NCBI GenBank assembly: GCA_019096065.1
Contig: JAGUCH010000001.1
Span: 1,984,001 to 2,048,000, forward strand
DNA: 64,000 nucleotides
DNA from: Paracyclopina nana
Taxonomy: Eukaryota; Arthropoda; Copepoda; Cyclopoida; Cyclopettidae
Direction: 5' to 3'
This document shows, one piece after another, positions 10,044-23,500 of this stretch. The first letter of the stretch is position 1, and the number at the start of each line of letters is the position of its first letter. Both the position numbers and the translations under genes were made by a program. The notes below the pieces were generated by a model. It was not told where the DNA came from. It made no database searches and saw only the letters and a program-made list of their open reading frames with translations.

Positions 10044-11741
10044 TTAAAGTCGTTTAATGAGACGATCCGCCTCTCTCCATCCAGATTCTATGGCTCCATG
10101 CACAGTGGAAAAATATTTTTCGTGCGTTGCTTCTCCAGCAAAAAGCACTCTCCCATTGCCCACTGGCATAGCCAAAGTTTCAGGGCCAACTCCAGCTAAA
10201 TCTGACTCAACTGTTTGGTAGGAGTAAGAGCCGTACACATAGGGAGTAAATGCCCAGTTGGACTTTCTGACACTGATTGGTTCTTCCAAAATGCTCTCGA
10301 AACCTTTCATGCCGAGCAAAAAATGCCTCAACAATCCTGTCACATCTGCTTGAATCTTTTCGAGTGAAAGCGTTTGAACAATTTTCGCACCTTCACCTTA
10401 TTATATAGAAAGGAATCAGCCTTTAAAAAACTAAGCAATTTTGGAAAAATACCTGAAAGCCATAGGATTAATACTCGGGAATGATGGATGTCTTTGTAGG
10501 CTCCTATGATGAATCTTGTCCAATCTCTCTCAGCATCTCTTCTTTCGTAAGCTATGCCATGGTCATCAAACAAAAACTTGATGCCAGTAACATCTTCTGC
10601 TTTCAGAGGTTGGGCAAATTCGAGGAAAATTTTGTCCACTGTTCCAAACCCAATCAAGTCGATAGCTCTCAATTTCAATAGAGGCAACCCAGGGTAGAAC
10701 AATTTGCTACCCCGAGCCTTCAAGAAACCAAGTGAACACGTGACAATGACAAAATCAGCCTCAAAATACTCGTTATTGTCCCCGAGTGTAACTCTGATCA
10801 CGCTCTCGTCAGAATAGTCAATTTTGGTCACTGGAGAGTTCAACAGCACGCGTTTCTTTGGTATATCTTTTGAGAGGACGGAAATGAGGTCAGAAAAGCA
10901 GTGGTATTTCTGGAATTCCACAAACTGATTGCCATTACATTCTTCAAACATGGCTGCTGTTCCTTGGTAACTTATGGTATACCAATTATCAGCACCTTCA
11001 TAGCATCTGACAAGTCGATGATACCAGTCTTTCACTGGCAGTAAATACTTCTTCTGCCCTTCATCAAAACTGAAAAAATTAATTGCTATATTATCATATG
11101 GTATTTATGATTAACGCCCCTTACCCTTTGCTCAGTTCATGAAAAAGCGTATCACAGTAAAAGCCAAATGACTCTCCTCTACTTGGAGAATAATACTTTT
11201 TGCCCTCTTCAATACCCATGATTAACTGATCGTAAATATTGGCAATATCTTCACTTAGAAATCCCCTCTCACCGCGAAACACAAATTTCTCACAGGGCAC
11301 ACAGTTGTCTGAGCTGTCATCCAATAAACCAGCCTCATGCGCCATCTTAAAAGCAATGTTGTCCCGTTCATCTCCATGAATCCATTGAGCTCCCAGCTCA
11401 ACAAATCCTTTTGCATCCGGATCGGAGTAAGCAGGCACCGAATGTATTCTGCCACCAAGTCTATCAGAAGCCTCCAATATTTTGAACCTTCGAAAGCCAG
11501 CCTTGTGCAACTTGGCTCCTGCAGACAAGCCTGCTGCCCCACCCCCAATTATGAGTATTTTAGAGTCGAGACTAACTCCAGATCTCTTCAAGGTTGTTAA
11601 TGTAACAAAGCTGTTTTCTATGCTAGAAAGATATAGGATATTGTATATTAAATCTGTAATTTTGATGGTGTAACTACATACGTACCTTACTAGCTGTTTA
11701 ATTGGCGAAACTCTGTCTGGTTTCGATCGACAGCAACTCAT
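10044..11741 (-). CDS. FAD-dependent polyamine (spermine) oxidase, copy B
   Basis: Four exons: 11741-11686, 11622-11125, 11069-10453 and 10396-10044, 507 residues. It carries the family landmarks: ILIIGGGAAGLSAGAKL (FAD/NAD fold), EASDRLGGRIHS, LGAQWIHGD, TVDKIFLEFA (catalytic Lys) and RVLFAGEATHEKYFSTVHG. Exon 1 begins MSCCRSKPDRVSPIK, which is Cys- and Lys-rich and not a signal peptide, and resembles exon 1 of copy C. The intron after exon 1 is a multiple of three without an in-frame stop, so retaining it would insert about 21 residues without breaking the frame. This makes the exon 1 border less certain than the others. The protein ends earlier than A and C (LIKRL). It is the middle of three tandem copies; spacing to A and C is about 0.35 kb each. 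Confidence 0.9.
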
Positions 11742-12084
11742 AATTGCGGATGTTGCCTCGAAATTATAAACTATTTCCTAGGTACATGATTCGGGACACC
11801 TCATGAGTTTTCGCGCCTTCAATAATGTGCTACCTGCTTCAATTTTGTTGAAAGTTTCTCGAGTCTCTATGGACACAATCGACTTGGATAGCCATGGCTT
11901 GCTTTCTCAAACCACGTGTACGTCAAAGAAGAATGCATTCATTATGTAGAAAAATATTTCATTCAATAATTATAAAAACCACCAGGCTCCTAATTGTTGA
12001 AGTTGCACTTTAAATTTGTATTCGAAAAATTGGATAGTACAGCAGAGAGTCTCCAATTGGGTAGTGATTGCAGTGCTAAAAGCA

Positions 12085-13787
12085 TTATTTTTCATCAAGG
12101 CCACAAATGATACGATCAGCCTCCCTTATGCCTGATTCAATAGCTCCATGAACAGTGGAAAAGAAACGTTCATGAGTGGCCTCTCCAGCAAAAAGAACCC
12201 TATTGTCTCCAACTGGCATCGCCAAGGTTTCAGGCCCAACTCCTGCTGCTTCAGACTCTAGGGTTTGGTAGGAGTAGGATCCAAACACATATGGTGTTGT
12301 GCCCCAGTTGGATTTCTTGATGCTGATGGGCTCTTGAAGGATCTCCTGGAACTCTTCCATGTCACTCAGAAAATGTCGCAACAATTTCATCACATCTGAT
12401 TGCACTTGTTCAGCTGACAACGTTTCCATTTTCCTGGCTCCTTCGCCTGAAATTTTGCTTGGAGTTATGTTTGATTTTTCGTCTGTGAACTTATTTTACC
12501 TGAAAGCCATAAGCTCACAATTTTGGGGCGTTCTTCTTTATATGCAGTCAGCATGAATCTTGTCCAATCTCTCTCGGCATCTTCTTTGGAGTAAGAAATT
12601 CCATTGTCATTGAACAAAAAGTTGATGCCATCAGTGTCAGCCTTGACAGGACTGGCAAACTCAAGAAAAATCTTGTTGACAACTCCAAAACCGATCGAAT
12701 CGATAGCTTTGGATTTCAAGGCAGGCAGGGCTGGATAAAACAACTCCTGAGATTTGGCTTTCAAGAAACCTAGGGAAGCCGTGACCATGACAATATCAGC
12801 CTGGAACTCTTGTCCAGTCTCTGATGTGACTACAATGTCCTCTGGATCTGAATAATCAATCCTTGAAACGGGTGTATCCAAATGGACAATGCTTGAAGGA
12901 ATGTCCTTGCGAATGATTTCAATCAAGTCCTCATATTTGTGATCAGCTTTGTATGACACAAGTTGATTGCCTTCTGTTTCCTCAAACATCACAGCCGTTC
13001 CTTGGTAGCTCATGGTATACCAATTCTCAGCAGCATCATGGCTCCTGACACTTCTGTGGTACCAATCTTTGACTGGAAGGTAATACTTCCTCTCCTCTTC
13101 ATCAAAGCTGAAACCGCTCTTAATTAAATTAGCTAAATACTAATTTTTGGTAGCCTTACTCTGAGCTGAACTCTTTGAATTTTTCATCAGCAAATGCTCC
13201 ATATGACATGCCAGGTTCTGGCTCAAAGTCATCAATGGCATCTTCCACATCTCCAATGAGTTCATCATAAACAGTGCTAATGGCATCATTCAAATAAGCC
13301 CCTTCTCCTTCAAAAACATAGTTCTCATAGATGTCATCTTCAGTTCTGCTCAAGTTGACCAATCCTGCAGCATTGGCAATTTTGAACGCAATGTTATCTG
13401 AGTGGTTGCCATGAATCCACTGCGCTCCAATCTCAACAAAGCCAGGCTCATCTGGATTGGAATATGCTGGCGCTGACTTGATTCTTCCTCCATATCTTTG
13501 CGTAGCTTCCAGAATTTTCACATTGGTGAATCCTGCCTTGAGGAGTCTATCAGCTGCTGAAAGCCCAGAAGCTCCTGCTCCAATGATGATGATTCTGGCT
13601 GACTTGGATACATCTGGGACATTTTCATCCTCGAATGCATTGCAATCAGTCCTAATTAAGTGTGATGAATATAGTAAGGTTTGAGCCTCTTATTTTTCTA
13701 GAAATTGGGCAAAAGCCGGCTCAATTCATAGTACCTTTTTATGTTATTTCTCATTGCTGAAACTCGAGTGCGTTTGCAGCAGTTCAT
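12085..13787 (-). CDS. FAD-dependent polyamine (spermine) oxidase, copy C
   Basis: Four exons: 13787-13735, 13651-13160, 13107-12500 and 12446-12085, 504 residues. Motifs: IIIIGAGASGLSAADRLL, EATQRYGGRIKS, IGAQWIHGN, VVNKIFLEFA with the catalytic Lys, and RVLFAGEATHERFFSTVHG. Exons 2, 3 and 4 have exactly the same lengths as in copy A (492, 608 and 362 nt), which shows these two are close relatives or are kept alike by gene conversion. Exon 1 (MNCCKRTRVSAMRNN) instead resembles copy B (MSCCRSK...RVS), so N-terminus and body give different pairings. There is no signal peptide; a dicysteine near the start could be a lipidation site (inference). It is the most upstream gene of the array and presumably keeps the ancestral promoter. 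Confidence 0.92.
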
Positions 13788-14934
13788 TGCACGAAATAGT
13801 CAAGCAATTTGTCTAGCCATTTTACGAAGATTGCAAAAAGCCCACTGAGCAAATATTTGATAAGAGCTAAGCACTTAAAAGTGCGTCTAGTTATATCTCG
13901 TTTGAGTTTACCTTGCTTGACAGGTACACTACACTCGTGAACTTTACTTGGCTGATAAAACTGGGACCTTTCTTCAATATCCAATATAAAGGCAGGTAGA
14001 CTAATGCAGTTACACTATATGCTGACAAAAAGGATCTCACTTGTTGATTGCAAAAATGAAAGCTAGCTGCCAGTTTATACCATGCAATTATGACTATTTA
14101 ATGCTTACTGGCTTTCTCCTGTCATGCAACAAGGGAATAAGGCAAAAAATACCAGTGTTGAACTGTAATGCATGTTTCCTCTTGTATGCACTATTCAAGA
14201 ATGGGGTTGCCTTGCAATTGGAGGCCTCTAGCTATTGTATTTTGATGAAAAGATCAAGTGTCTTTTCTCCTCTTTGTTGCCTCGTAGCGAGACATTGGAC
14301 AAATACTATTAGTACTTACTCTGAAAGGACGAATCTGGATTTAGCCAGACCAAAAAAGATGCAGCTCAGCATCCACCAAGGCAACATTGTAAACTGAGCA
14401 ACAATTTTTCGATGTGCAACCTTAAATAAGCTAAATCTCAAGCACTATCTGGTTGCGTATATGTACTTTGTGTGCTTTGCGTCACGTCTGCAAACATACT
14501 CAAGCAATTGGTCAATATGGCGAAAAAAACTGTTGCTGCCTTCAAAATTAAAATATATAATATATCATATTTTGAAATTATTTTGAATTACTTTCAGGTA
14601 TATATTAAAGAACATATTCAAAGGCAACAAATAACACTTCCAAATGAGTTAATACTATGTAAGAGCGTTATCAAACTCAAGCACCAAATTAGTGACAGAG
14701 GCGTTTCTACTAGCTACATTAATTTGACTTTTTAGCTCTATCCTAGTTGGCTGATTGTTGGCATCATGTCAACTACTTCTGGAAATCCAGCTTGCAGTGA
14801 AGATGCAATTTCTTATTCCTCCATGGGAGGAATTTCCCTGAATAGGTTGCAGAAAAAAATATTGGTTTTTTTCCTCAAGTGATGAAGGATTTTTTATTAG
14901 GAGTCTTCTGAATCCATCAAATAGATTTGGCCAG
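13788..14934. other. Intergenic between oxidase array and C1q-like gene
   Basis: AT-rich. The two genes diverge from here, so it should hold both promoters. No coding exon, RNA gene or clear repeat was recognised. Confidence 0.4.
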
Positions 14935-17154
14935 ATGAACTCGACCAAATTCAGTTTGACACCTACCCTCATGCTCAAAATTGGAGTAACTTTAATTGGT
15001 TTAGCCTGTTTAAGTGCAATTGCTTGGGCAGCAATTTCAAGCAGGGCAGCTCATAGGGAAGATGGCAAGGAAGGACATGTCAGCATTGACACTATCCAAG
15101 TTAATTTAGCAATAAGTGTTATTAGAGAAGATTAAAGTTGGCAAATTAAACTTTCAGACTGAAAAACTAACCAATGTGGAATCCCAGGTCAAGGGAATGA
15201 TGAAGAAATATGACAAACTATTGAGGAAATTGGAGGACAAGTTGGATGAGCATATTGGCCATTTTGTGTCTTCCAAGCTAATCAATAGCAAAGAAGTGAA
15301 CCCTGAGGATTTGGACATTTTCACTGAGAGCATTGAAATATTTCAAACGAGAATAACTAACCTGGAGGACCAGGTTGAAATTCTGACCAGGAATGCTACC
15401 AAGAATCCTAGTAGTGCTCATACTGATAGCATAAACGTCAGCCTGCTTAACCAGTTCATCAATAGAACCAGAGGTAGGCTATAGTTGTTCTATGTAACTT
15501 TTGTTATATGTTCAAAATAGTCAATGGGAGATTGATTGCTGGGCTTGCTGGTGACTTGACTCAAATTGCATCGTGGAGAAAGCAAGTGGATGGAAAGCTC
15601 AATGATTTAAAGCCCCCTTCGACGACCGGAAGTGTGATGGTTCTCCCCGATTTAACCAGTTTCACCAATCAGCTGAACATGCTGCAGAGTGATGTGGACG
15701 CCCTCAAGTCAAAAGCTGGCCAAAAAAGTATGAGTTTTTATTGCAGTTCTTAGATCAAACTTTGAATTAAAAAAAATACTAGGTGCTAAGAACTGTGAGG
15801 ACTATTTCGACAACGGTTTAACCAGTTCAGGGAGTTTTATGATCGACCCAGACGATGATGGTCCATTGGCACCATTTCAGGTCAAATGTGACTTTGACAC
15901 AAGTATGCTTATAGTGTATTTTCAGCTATAAATAAATGAATTTATTTGCTTTCTTGTAGAATCCACCAAAATATACCATGACAAAATGGGACAACAGGAA
16001 ATCTCTAATTGCACAGAATTGGATTGCTATTCATTAGAATTAACCTATCAGGCAAGCATGGACCAGATCATCACACTCATCGATGCTTCTCAGAGTTGCT
16101 CCCAATTTATCCAGGTGAAAAAGTAAAATAATTAAATCTCCTGCACCGTTGATTTTTTTGTATAGTTTGATTGCTTTTTGTCAAAATTAACCACGATTGG
16201 AAGTTGGTCAGACCGATTTGGAGCGAGGCAGACTTACTTCTCGGGTGCAAATTATGGGCAAAAGATATGCGACTGTGCCACGCAAACGCCCAGTAATTGC
16301 ACGACTTTTGGCATTGAAAACTACTGCAATTGTGACCTGAAGGATCCTCTGGACAGATTTGATTCCGGCTACATTACCAACAAGACAGCCTTGCCGATAC
16401 AGTCATTTCACTATGGCATGATGTATTTGCCCACGCAGAAAGCATCAGTGACCATTGGTCCCTTGGAGTGCAAGGGAAAAACGAGCCAGGAATTCAATGG
16501 GGGATCCTGTCAATCCCTGAAAATGCAGGGCAGGCCTTCAGGTTATTACTTGCTTGATACCAGCAATGGCACGAGCAACCTCATCAACTCCAAAAAGTAA
16601 ACTAAAGTGATTTTAAGTGAAAAAATATTAAAAAAATCATTCCAAGGCCTGTACTGCATGTATCCATGTGCAATATGTCGATGAGCATGACTGACCCCAA
16701 TTTCCAAGTGGATCTGGGATTCGTGACACTTTTCTCTGGTTCGGTGCACGTCATTGTCATTATCACCAAGGGACATAGGGTGATCATGGGCGAACGTATT
16801 CCATTTGACAAGGTATAACTCTCGCATGATTAAATGTAATGAATTATGTTATTGAATATTTAGACTGTGATGGACCCCTCGAACTCATTCACGCTTCAAA
16901 ATTCCACCTTTGTTGCTCCTTGGGATGGGAGCTTTTCCTTTTCCAAGCACCGATTCAGGTGTACCTCCAATGACAGAGACTTGTACGGATACATCAACGG
17001 AGAGCCGAGTCAAAGCTTCGAGATCCGCACAACGGATACAGCCAAGTATTTGTCGAGCGGCCAATTCGTGGTGATTATGCGCAAGGACTCGAGCATAACT
17101 TTAGGCTGCACTGAGACAGATCCTTGCACGCTGACAATCAAGGGCGAGCAATGA
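14935..17154 (+). CDS. Type II membrane protein with coiled coil, CNTNAP-like and C1q-like regions
   Basis: Eight exons: 14935-15099, 15158-15473, 15521-15727, 15783-15902, 15960-16114, 16166-16596, 16647-16812 and 16864-17154, 616 residues; every phase agrees. Order: short N-terminal cytoplasmic segment, one membrane span (LMLKIGVTLIGLACLSAIAW), then about 180 residues of coiled-coil-rich text (VKGMMKKYDKLLRKLEDKL, ITNLEDQVEILTRN) with N-glycosylation sequons. Next is a Cys-rich fibrinogen-like segment of the kind seen in contactin-associated proteins (CEDYFDNGLTSSGSFMIDPD, CNCD, TIGPLECKG). The last 150 residues resemble a C1q/TNF jelly roll (RIPFDKTVMDPSNSF, STFVAPWDGSFSFSKH). A surface oligomer (trimer through the coiled coil and C1q head) would be the natural reading, possibly in recognition or adhesion; this is inference. 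Start codon is the first ATG before the membrane span. I do not know a named orthologue. Confidence 0.8.
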
Positions 17155-17505
17155 TGATTCAACTAGTCATAGATTTTTATTGATATCACACTAAACTATG
17201 CCACAGTAATTTTTCGGTTGGCATAAAATGATTCTTCACACAAAATAGAGCAGCTAGCGGTATTGACACGTGAAGCCATCCACATTGCAATACACGCGGG
17301 AGCGGGACACACAATAATCAGAGATGATCAATGCAGGAAAAAAACACCAAGACATAAATGGCATGCAATTCAACTATTTTTCTGGCGATGCGCGGTTGAC
17401 GGAGCACCACAAAAATCAGCTGCTTTCAAAGAAACGCGGCGTGACCGGCGCACTGGTCACGATCACCAGCTGCGTATGCTAAATGCTATAATCATAGTAT
17501 AATTA
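17155..17505. other. Convergent 3' gap
   Basis: Holds the 3' UTRs of the C1q-like gene (+) and ARID5 (-). A minus-strand AATAAA (plus TTTATT, 17176-17181) fits the ARID5 transcript and lies only 22 bp from the stop of the converging gene. Confidence 0.5.
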
Positions 17506-20500
17506 TTAAGAATCTTTGCGTGGTCCACTTGGTGGCGGGAATCCAGGGTAGCCCAAAAGGCCGCTCAGGCCCGGCGGGTAGCCATAGGGGTTCGCGGCTG
17601 CGGCTGCGGCGGCCGCAGCCGCAGCCGCAGCTTGGTTTTGGCCTCGGCTCATCATAGCATGTAGGGCCATGAGATCAGCTGTGCTCGACATGTGCTGTTG
17701 CATTCCAGGCAGCCTCATTCCAGCATAGGGAGACATTCCCGCATAGAGGCTTTGGTTGTAGAGGGCCGCGTAGTACGCGGCTGTGGCCGGATCCATCATG
17801 GGTGCGGAGGAGTATGCGGCTGCGGCCGCAGCCGCAGCTTGCGCATGCTGCTGGGCCTGCGTGGTCGCAGTTGAGGCCGTCTTGGCCATTCCGGCCGAGA
17901 CAGAGGACGAGAGGCCGAAGTAGGGGTTGGACATGGCGAAGCTGGAGGGCGGGAGAGGCTGGCTGGCTGTGGATGCGGGTGTGGCTGCGGCTGCGGCCCC
18001 GAGTCCCAGGAGTGCGGCCTGGAAAGACAGGTCCTTGTTTTTGTCCTCGCGGACCACCGGGCTGACCGGAATGGCCGGCTTGGAGGCCATTGACGAGGCC
18101 GCCATTCTGAGGCCGGCCATGGGTGTGACGGGGGTGTGCCAAGGACTAGAACGAGCCTTTTCTTGCTGATGGTGCTGCTGCGGCCTCGAGGTTGGCGGGG
18201 TCTTGGCCGCGGGCTTGGAAAGCAGGGCCTCTGCTGAAAAGGGGCTGACCTTCACCTCATTCCTGTGGTGCAGCCTTGAGGCCGCGGGCTGCATTGGGGC
18301 CGTCAAGGCCGACTCCTTTTTGAGGTTGAGGAGGTTATTCGAGGACGACCTCCGGCTGAGGTCCATGGGCGCGGCCATGTCTGCCAAGTTGGTCTCCTTC
18401 AACTTGGCCAAATCCGCAGTTGGGTCCTTGTAGATGTTTGACGTCTGCGAAAATGCGCAGGGCGTGTGGCCTTGCAGGGCCGGTGGCCTTTTGGCATCCA
18501 AGGGCAGCCGATTGACCTTGCTTCGATCCCGGTCTTTGGCACTGAGTTGGGGCGACCCCGAGGGGTGTCTCGTGGGCTTGGGGGAGTTGCTCTTCGAGCT
18601 CGAGGGCGTGGCCGCCAGGTTGGAGGAGGCGGCGCCCGCCGCGCCCTTCAGGGTCTTTTCGTACATCTGGAGGAATTGCATGACGTCCGGAGCCAGCTTG
18701 TCCCCGAATGGGGCGGGAAACAGGGACATGGCCGCGGCGGCGTTGCCGCCCTTGCCAGTGGCCTTGTTGTTGAACAAGCCCGGGGGAAGCATGGAGAGCA
18801 AGCTTTGCTGCTGGGCCGGAGTCATTATAGGGTTGGCAATCGAGGTCGACGTCGAGGTCGCCGTCAGCATGAGTGGCAACGAGTCCGACTCCAATTTGGG
18901 CTTCTTGGCTGCCACCACCACGCCAGGTTCATCCTTTTGGTATCTGGATGCGATTTTGGCCAGGCTTTGGAGGGCGGAGCCGCCCTCGGGAGGCGTGGCC
19001 GCCATGCTGTGGTTGGGTATGATGATGAGGTCGTCGATTTGAAGCTGTTTGCCCTCCGGATCCATTTTCATGTGGCTCTCTGGCTTTGCACTACCTATCA
19101 GGCTCTTCACTTGATCCAGCAGATTTGGAGGCTGCTGCTGCTGCTGAGGTGGTGGCACAACAGGTTTGTCCTCGTCGTCCTCTGGTTTGACCTCTTCCGG
19201 ATCTGACTTGATCTGGTCTGACTTGGCCTCATCACTCGAGGGAGACTGCAAGAATGACATTTCAGCGCATGATTAATCATTAGATGATTTATGATACTAC
19301 CTTTTCACTGCCACTGTCTGATTTTTCGTCGATGCCTTTGGTATGCCTCTCGTATGGCAACAAGAACCTGCAATATGAGGTTGACATTACAAAAAATTCT
19401 GGGGAACAACATGCAGAGAAGATGCAAAGCTACCATCAGATGCCCTTATAACGTATTTGTGAACTTTAAAGTAGGAATAACAACTCACTTTTCGTAATGC
19501 CTTCTGGTACAGGTCGCAGCTGAAGTGTTTTGAGGATTTCCCCCCAGGTCATCATAGATGGACTTCCAGGCCTTTTTCGTCATACATCCATCGTAGCCTC
19601 CCAATTGAGACACTTTTTCAAAGAATAAATGCAAGTCAACTGAAAAATGACACCACATTAATCAAGCATGAAATTTACTCAACTTTTACTGCTTCAAAAG
19701 TGAACCGCTAGATGGCGTGCTATTAAAAGTAGGATACTCACTTTGTTTGTACCCTAACATTGGCGGTCGTTCAATGGGAGTATTTCTGCAGTCCATGTAT
19801 GCGATTAGCTTCTTCAGGAATTCCAACTCCTCCTTTGTATTCTTCTGGCTCAAAATGGAAAGCAGATCCTTCTTGATGCCATTCTTTGAACCGGACTGAA
19901 AATCAAAATATTTCACTTATCTAGCCAGTTATTTTCATGCTAATAATTCATACTTTTGACGAAGCTGCTGAAAGGGACTGCGAGGTTGACGCGGAGGATT
20001 CGGAGCTGGCTGATTCCGGAGATCCGGGCCGCTTGATCTTCTTCCGTTTGCGGGGGCGACCCTTCAATTTTGGGGCTGAAAAAGGCAAAAAGGAGTGTTG
20101 CAATTAGTTTGAGCTCGAGGCTGCAACAGCAGCAGCAGCAGCGCTTTGAAGTTGGTTAATTAAAACTCCATTCTGAGCTCTGCTCAAAGGAGACCAGCAA
20201 AATATTAGTGCATTAGATTCATTTCGAATGGATAGTATCTGAAAAAACAAGTTTTGTACCTAAGTGGTTGCAAAGATAAGGATGCTCCTCCAGTTCGGCG
20301 TAGTCGAAAATTTCTCTACAAAAGAGGACAAACGTCCTTCTCGTTTGGGTAGTGAATCCTCCCAAAGAAACGATGAGGGAATTATGCATCCAGAACTTCT
20401 CCACGCCACGGATACGCGTCAATACAGCTCTGTAGCGGCTGTATTGCGACCAATTCAGTATTATCACACCCAAATCGTTCAAATCCGGAACATCACCTAT

Positions 20501-23500
20501 TGGCAAAGAAAACAGAATTAAAAATACAAAGATTAAAAATCACTCATTTCTACCTATGGCTTCCTTTTCTTGGCGGACATCTGCGAGGAATTCCGCATGG
20601 CCTGGTGCAAATCTGGCATTGAGACCTTTGTCATATTGGTGGGTTAATCCCTCTGAATTTGGCAAATTTTGGCAATCAGCCTCGCACACTCCGCGGAGGC
20701 CACGATCCCAATGTATTTCTTTGGGGCTTGCAATCCAATCCAGGAGATCATTAACGCGCAAAACGGCTTTCTCGGAAACGGCAACAATTTCATCCTGCAA
20801 AAAATATGCCAAGAAATTTTGTAGTAAGCATTTTTTCGTGCTTATCTCTGAATCAACAGTGATATTTACACTGATCAATGTTGACCTTTTACTATTTTAG
20901 CCCAGATTGTGTGAGGAGAGCAAATTGACAATTTTTTAGCATATGCGTAGCTTTCCCTAATCTCAAAAGGGGGAGTGAGTTTCCCATGGGATTTTAGGCG
21001 AGTTTAAAAAACTTGTCAAATTGTTGACCCCTATTAAGTCTGGGTCACATTGTAGAATGCAATCTTCTCTGCTATCTCGGAATGCGAGAAAGCTATTTTC
21101 AGCTTACTTTCAATAAGAAAAAAGTCGAGGAGAAGGAAATTGCAATTTTATGCAGAATTTGCAATTTTTTGCTTCACCAACTCTAAAGAGCACAAAGCTT
21201 CCTTTTGAATGAATTTATGTTATGAAAATTGCCCTTTTTCAAATCATGGCTATGGAAAAAACAAACAAATATCTAGCTTTTAGCCTCATCAGCCGATAAG
21301 AACGAGATAAATCAAGATTTAAAAAAGTGGAAACTGTCACGACAACATAATGAAATTCCTCATGAAAAAATGTTTCAGTAGCCTCAATTGAATGAAAAAT
21401 AGGTATAATTATGATAACTATTATTTACAGGGTGTAAAAAGAAGCAATTTCATCAGATCAAATGTAAGAATTATGCTTATTTATATATCAATCAATTAAC
21501 TTAATGATAGGGTAAGCTTGTTCATTAATTAATGTCATTGCGCACGAAATTGAGGCAGAGGGCTCAGTAATGCGGGCGTGCGCTCCACATAAGCGCGCCC
21601 TCGCGACTCAGCCCACTGTGGGCTCATAAGGCCAAAAAAACTAAAAATATCGAGAACTTACGTCATGCAGTTAAAAATACATTTGATGGCCAGCATTTTG
21701 CGAAAAAGCTAAAAATACAAATTAAGGAAATTGTTTCTGATTTTTGCCCATGGCTGAATGCCTTAATAAGCTAATAAATGTATGTATCAGAGCATGTGCG
21801 CGCTCATTTGTCATTAATGAAAAGTGGCCCTAAAGTGGCCAATTTATTCAAAATGATCCCAATTTATGGACTACCATTTCCCAGAGTGCACTCTTTCTCA
21901 GCCAACAAAATTTTATTTGCACTAACTGGTAGCGAGCGCGCGCCCATAATGGAATATTATTAAATGCCTTTTCCCTAAGCATAATTTAGTTAAAGGTGCT
22001 AAAATTTTGGCCAATAAATTTGCTTGCACTGAAAAAATATTGGACAGCTTTCCAGCTTTTTTGGCCCATTTTGACACCTCTTTTTGGCCTAATAAAAAGT
22101 ACGAGATGCAAAATTGCTCGCTCCGGGGCGCTCGCTCTTTCTCAACTCTGTTGAGATGTGGAGCGGGCGCGCACGCAAAACACGAGCGCGCACACGAGCA
22201 CTTTTGTGGCTATATTTGTAGATTTCATACAGAAATAGAAGACCATTTGCACAATGGGGGAAACGGAGATAAAAAGAGGCATTTTAGGTTTTTTTCTTGA
22301 AAAATAAATGCATCTAGGGAGTTTCTGTGTAGCGTTGCGGGGATTATTGCCGCAAAAGGCCAGTGTGTGCCAAAATTGAGCTTTAGTAGGGCCAGTGTGC
22401 GCTGTTTTGGGGCTTGCCAACTACTTTAGGCTCAGCCAATTTCATGTAGATGAAATTATTTCTTCCACCCATCAATTCTTCCTGACAGCCAAGGACTCGT
22501 TTTCAGTGTATTGAGCAAATCACTTTTTAAACGGTCGCTTTTAATTGGCGCAAAATTCCCATCTCCAACAAGAGTGGCAGTCAATTAACATGGGCATTTA
22601 TGGGGGGAGCGCGCAGAGTGCGCGCGCCCGCTCCAATTATTTGGCATATTAAAATATTCCATGAAAAGTCGATAAATTCACGTCATAAAAATCGTTGACA
22701 TGCTCCCAAAACCTCGGAATGGAAATTGATTTTCAAATGAATTTACCAAAGGTCCCCCATAAATAACCAGAGTGGATTTTTTATTAATGCATTTTTGCAT
22801 GCATCATCATCATCATGGCTGAATAAGAAAAGTTGTTTTGAATTTTTTCTCATGCTTTGCCAACCTCTTCACTATAACATAACAGCATTAGTATTTGTGC
22901 TATGAAGCGAGGCAAAAAAAAACCCAGCATTATTTTAATTGGCAGCTTTTTTTTCCAGTCCTCTAAATAGTTTTGAGTTCGTTCCGCGATGGAAAATGAA
23001 TTATTGTGCAAATGAGACTTTTTTATGGCCTCATTTCCCACAGTTATTGGACAGGAGGAGGGAAAAAATCTTGACTCCACTTTGTTGTGTTCTTTGTGTG
23101 TCAAAATCTATTGATTTTCAAATAGTACCAGCCACTACGTACATAAATTCTCCGTACAGTGTGACCCAAAACATTTTTCACCTGACGGCAAAAAAAGTTG
23201 AATCTGATAGGAGGAAGAAAAAAAGCGATTTACTCTTTTTTTGGGCGCTTTAAAATTGATGGATTTGATAAAGAAAATCGACTTGTCCCATTAATTACAC
23301 GCTTGAGTTATATGAAAAAAAAAAAACTGCTTTCTGCGAAAAAAGGGGAAAAATCTAAAATGGGCTTTCCTTTTTCTCTCTCTCTTTCACTCTCTCCCTA
23401 GTTTAGTTTACGATCCACAAATGTCTTCCCATAGAATTTCAGGGAAGGGAAAATCAATAAAAGACCCCACATACAAACACACAACAATCAAATTCACACC

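Noticed and set aside
9697..10047. 116-codon plus-strand frame between oxidase copies A and B
   Set aside because: Hydrophobic, no family motif, no splice context, and it sits in the short gap between two minus-strand genes; treated as chance.
10090..10105. CACAGTGG in oxidase copy B counted with the noncoding motif
   Set aside because: It encodes the conserved FSTVHG segment, so it is explained by the protein.
18434..19206. Long plus-strand frames opposite the last ARID5 exon
   Set aside because: They are antisense shadows of a GC-rich coding exon; the minus-strand frame carries the ARID5 continuation.
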